5,913 bases of DNA. It comes from Desulfobacteraceae bacterium. GTDB lineage: Bacteria; Desulfobacterota; DSM-4660; Desulfatiglandales; JALVMZ01. The notes under the pieces are model-generated. The model was not told where the DNA came from. It worked only from the letters and a program-made list of their open reading frames with translations, and searched no databases. Within the stretch, counting starts at the first letter, position 1; the number at the start of each line of letters is the position of its first letter. Positions 4,623 to 5,913 of this stretch are shown in pieces. Position numbers and translations under genes: made by a program. The stretch is from assembly GCA_027032655.1 (NCBI GenBank), contig JALVMZ010000166.1, positions 1 to 5,913 of the forward strand, in the 5' to 3' direction.

Positions 4623-5426
4623 GTATAAATGATAAGGAGAAAACATGGACATATATTGGCTATTTGTAATCGAAAGGCATTCAATTATTCTTGGGTTATC
4701 CACGCTTGATGCTATTGCCAAAGGTTATATGAAAGAAAAACCTTCTGTAAAAATCTCCATCCCAAATAATCTCATTAAGTTAATAAAGCTTGCTTCTGAG
4801 GGTAGTCAAGAGCATCAGTCATTTCTCATAAGTATTGCCAATGATTTTTGTCAAGAGCCAATAGAAATATCGCCTGAAGAGTTTTCACTCTCATTACACA
4901 GATCATTTATGGCCCTGTATAAAATGGATGAAATTATTGAAATATCTGATGAAGATATAGACGATGAAATTATGACTTTGTTGGAAAATAGCTTTGAGGA
5001 CGATCGCTATTACATAACACTGAGCCCAAAAAAGAACTTCGTAAAAGAGTTCTATGTAAAAGCCTTGTCATGGGCAAAAACTACCGGGGCATTAATAATT
5101 GAGCGAACAACTCAGCTATTTAATAAAGTAGGGCATTTTATAGCTACTTTGCAGATACCTGATAGGTTTAATCGCTTCATGGATTTGAAAGAGAAGCATA
5201 TAGATAGATTATTTTCTTTCAAGGGAGGGAAACTTGTTAAATGGTTTGTAGCGGCAATTTCAGGTACGTTAGGGATTGCTTATCCCGTTTTCGGTATGCC
5301 AGGGCTAATTTTAACGTACATGGATCCTTAATGCTAATACAGGCGCCTAACAAGACAAATTCACTTGGACAGCAAAAAGCGCCGCTCGTTCCTTGCTCTG
5401 CTTTTTGCTACCGGTGATTTGCGGCG
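4617..5426 (+). mobile_element. Integron gene cassette 2
   Basis: The cassette starts TTAGGCG at 4617 and its attC outer core CGCCTAAC (5344-5351) is the exact reverse complement of GTTAGGCG (4616-4623). Start and end thus belong to the same 810-bp mobile unit. It carries one gene with its own ribosome binding site and no obvious internal promoter. Confidence 0.88.
4645..5331 (+). CDS. Cassette-encoded protein of unknown function with hydrophobic C-terminus
   Basis: I do not recognise this 228-residue protein. The N-terminus (MDIYWLFVIERHSIILGLS) is moderately hydrophobic but not a clear signal peptide. The middle has a strongly acidic patch (about 95-120, with EISDEDIDDEIM and FEDDRYY). A basic stretch (about 170-200, including LKEKHIDRLFSFKGGKLVKW) leads into a hydrophobic, glycine-rich end (201-226, FVAAISGTLGIAYPVFGMPG) that could anchor the protein in the membrane. 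AAGGAG (4634-4639) is 5 nt before ATG, and the attC follows 13 bp after the stop, as usual for a single-gene cassette. A membrane-associated effector or immunity protein is possible, but nothing in the sequence decides it. Confidence 0.82.
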   Translation: MDIYWLFVIERHSIILGLSTLDAIAKGYMKEKPSVKISIPNNLIKLIKLASEGSQEHQSFLISIANDFCQEPIEISPEEFSLSLHRSFMALYKMDEIIEISDEDIDDEIMTLLENSFEDDRYYITLSPKKNFVKEFYVKALSWAKTTGALIIERTTQLFNKVGHFIATLQIPDRFNRFMDLKEKHIDRLFSFKGGKLVKWFVAAISGTLGIAYPVFGMPGLILTYMDP

Positions 5427-5432
5427 TTAGGT
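5345..5432 (+). other. attC recombination site 2
   Basis: The outer cores are GCCTAAC (5345-5351) and GTTAGGT (5426-5432). Inner arms AAATTCAC (5357-5364) and GTGATTT (5414-5420) pair with one extrahelical T. Next come the exact 9-bp partners GCAAAAAGC (5372-5380) and GCTTTTTGC (5400-5408), around a 19-nt loop. Size (88 bp) and layout match integron attC sites. Confidence 0.93.
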
Positions 5433-5467
5433 GTAATAGGATTCAAATTAACAAAAAGGAGGAGATT

Positions 5468-5680
5468 ATATTTCCATCTATTGGGGGGCCAATCTTATCT
5501 TACGATCAGGGGTCAATTCTATTTTACAATCTACAAAATGAGTCAGACCTTTTATTTATGGACATGGAATCAAATGAATTCGGAATTTTATATGAAATTT
5601 ACCTTTTTGGATGGAGGTTTGTGATTTTTTACGATCGGGAACCCTCCATGTTTGAATCAATGAATGATACAATGAGCTAA
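5468..5680 (+). CDS. Small cassette-3 protein of unknown function, apparent ATA start
   Basis: The frame from 5468 gives 70 residues beginning FPSIGGPILSYDQG after the start. It is rich in acidic and aromatic residues (SDLLFMDMESNEFGILYEIY, then GWRFVIFYDREPSMFES) and looks like a compact soluble protein; I cannot name a family. A strong AAGGAGG (5456-5462) is followed after 5 nt by ATA (5468-5470), just where ATG belongs. The frame is open further upstream, but its TTG and GTG codons (5393, 5405, 5414) lie in the attC of the previous cassette, outside this cassette (which starts at 5427), and lack a ribosome binding site. The first in-frame ATG (5558) would leave only 40 residues. The gene is either AUA-started or inactivated by one base change. 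Confidence 0.55.
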   Translation: MFPSIGGPILSYDQGSILFYNLQNESDLLFMDMESNEFGILYEIYLFGWRFVIFYDREPSMFESMNDTMS

Positions 5681-5705
5681 CTTATCTGATCAATATTCAA
5701 ACAAT

Positions 5706-5913
5706 TTATATATCAGGTTTTGGGCTATAGAGAGGTTTATCTAAAAATTTCAGGAAATTCATCATTGCAAGAGTTCTGGTATCATGAATTGAGAATTTTT
5801 CTTTATCCCTATAACCATTTATACCTGCTTCTTTCTTAACCATCCTGGATACCTACTATTTTTATTTTCTTTAAAACCTTTAATACCGGGAGCTCAAGAT
5901 GATTTTTTAAGTA
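5706..5913 (-). pseudogene. Possible minus-strand gene remnant, two frames
   Basis: From the right edge one minus frame is open to a stop at 5836 and reads HLELPVLKVLKKIKIVG. Another frame takes over from ATG 5843 and gives 45 residues (GYRDKEKFSIHDTRTL, then MMNFLKFLDKPLYS) to a stop at 5706. The two together look like one coding sequence broken by a frameshift near 5840-5850, but neither is long and I recognise no family. The rest of the stretch after 5680 shows only a short CTGAT/ATCAG repeat (5687-5691 and 5711-5715) and no attC. Confidence 0.25.

Noticed and set aside
5393..5467. N-terminal extension of the cassette-3 gene from TTG 5393 or GTG 5414
   Set aside because: These codons lie inside attC 2, before the cassette border at 5427, and have no Shine-Dalgarno. 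The frame is open there by chance.
5673..5730. A third attC after the cassette-3 gene
   Set aside because: GAGCTAAC differs from the expected core at two positions, and no paired inner arms or GTTRRRY core could be found within about 100 bp.

Overview
The window has two parts. Bases 1-3117 look like an ordinary, fairly AT-rich chromosome segment. Bases 3118-5913 are an accessory segment built from integron gene cassettes. A DUF3786 protein next to purE, a PadR-controlled ABC transporter and a multi-hairpin GTCATSCTGAG repeat together suggest an anaerobic Nitrospirota or Desulfobacterota-type bacterium. This placement is an inference from gene families, not from a marker gene.

Left part. On the minus strand, a PadR-family repressor, an ABC ATPase and the start of its permease (cut by the window edge) form one tight operon. 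The ATPase and permease resemble the FetA/FetB (UPF0014, YbbL/YbbM) iron-export type. Divergent from it on the plus strand is a decayed MazEF-like toxin-antitoxin locus. The ribbon-helix-helix antitoxin has ATA where its start codon should be. The mazF toxin has lost about 100 bp from its middle and has changed frame. A composite palindromic repeat with three GGATGAC direct repeats follows. After it come a DUF3786 gene and purE (purine biosynthesis), 23 bp apart and probably co-transcribed.

Right part. After an AT-rich promoter region lies a run of integron cassettes. Two attC sites are clear (about 4550-4622 and 5345-5432). The outermost core of each attC is an exact reverse complement of the first bases of its own cassette, and this fixes the cassette borders. 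Cassette 1 (3315-4616) carries two overlapping genes: a DUF5343 protein and a Swt1-type HEPN protein with an intact RNFIAH (RX4H) ribonuclease motif. Cassette 2 (4617-5426) carries an unrecognised 228-residue protein with a hydrophobic C-terminus. Cassette 3 (from 5427) carries a short unknown protein, again with ATA after a strong ribosome binding site, and has no recognisable attC. No integrase gene is in the window, so this could be an integrase-less attC cluster or the part of an integron away from its integrase. The last 230 bp hold weak traces of a minus-strand gene.

The most interesting unit is the DUF5343-HEPN cassette. A translationally coupled pair of a candidate HEPN RNase and a partner, moved as one two-gene cassette, looks like a toxin-antitoxin or anti-phage module. 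That function is inferred from gene arrangement and motif only.
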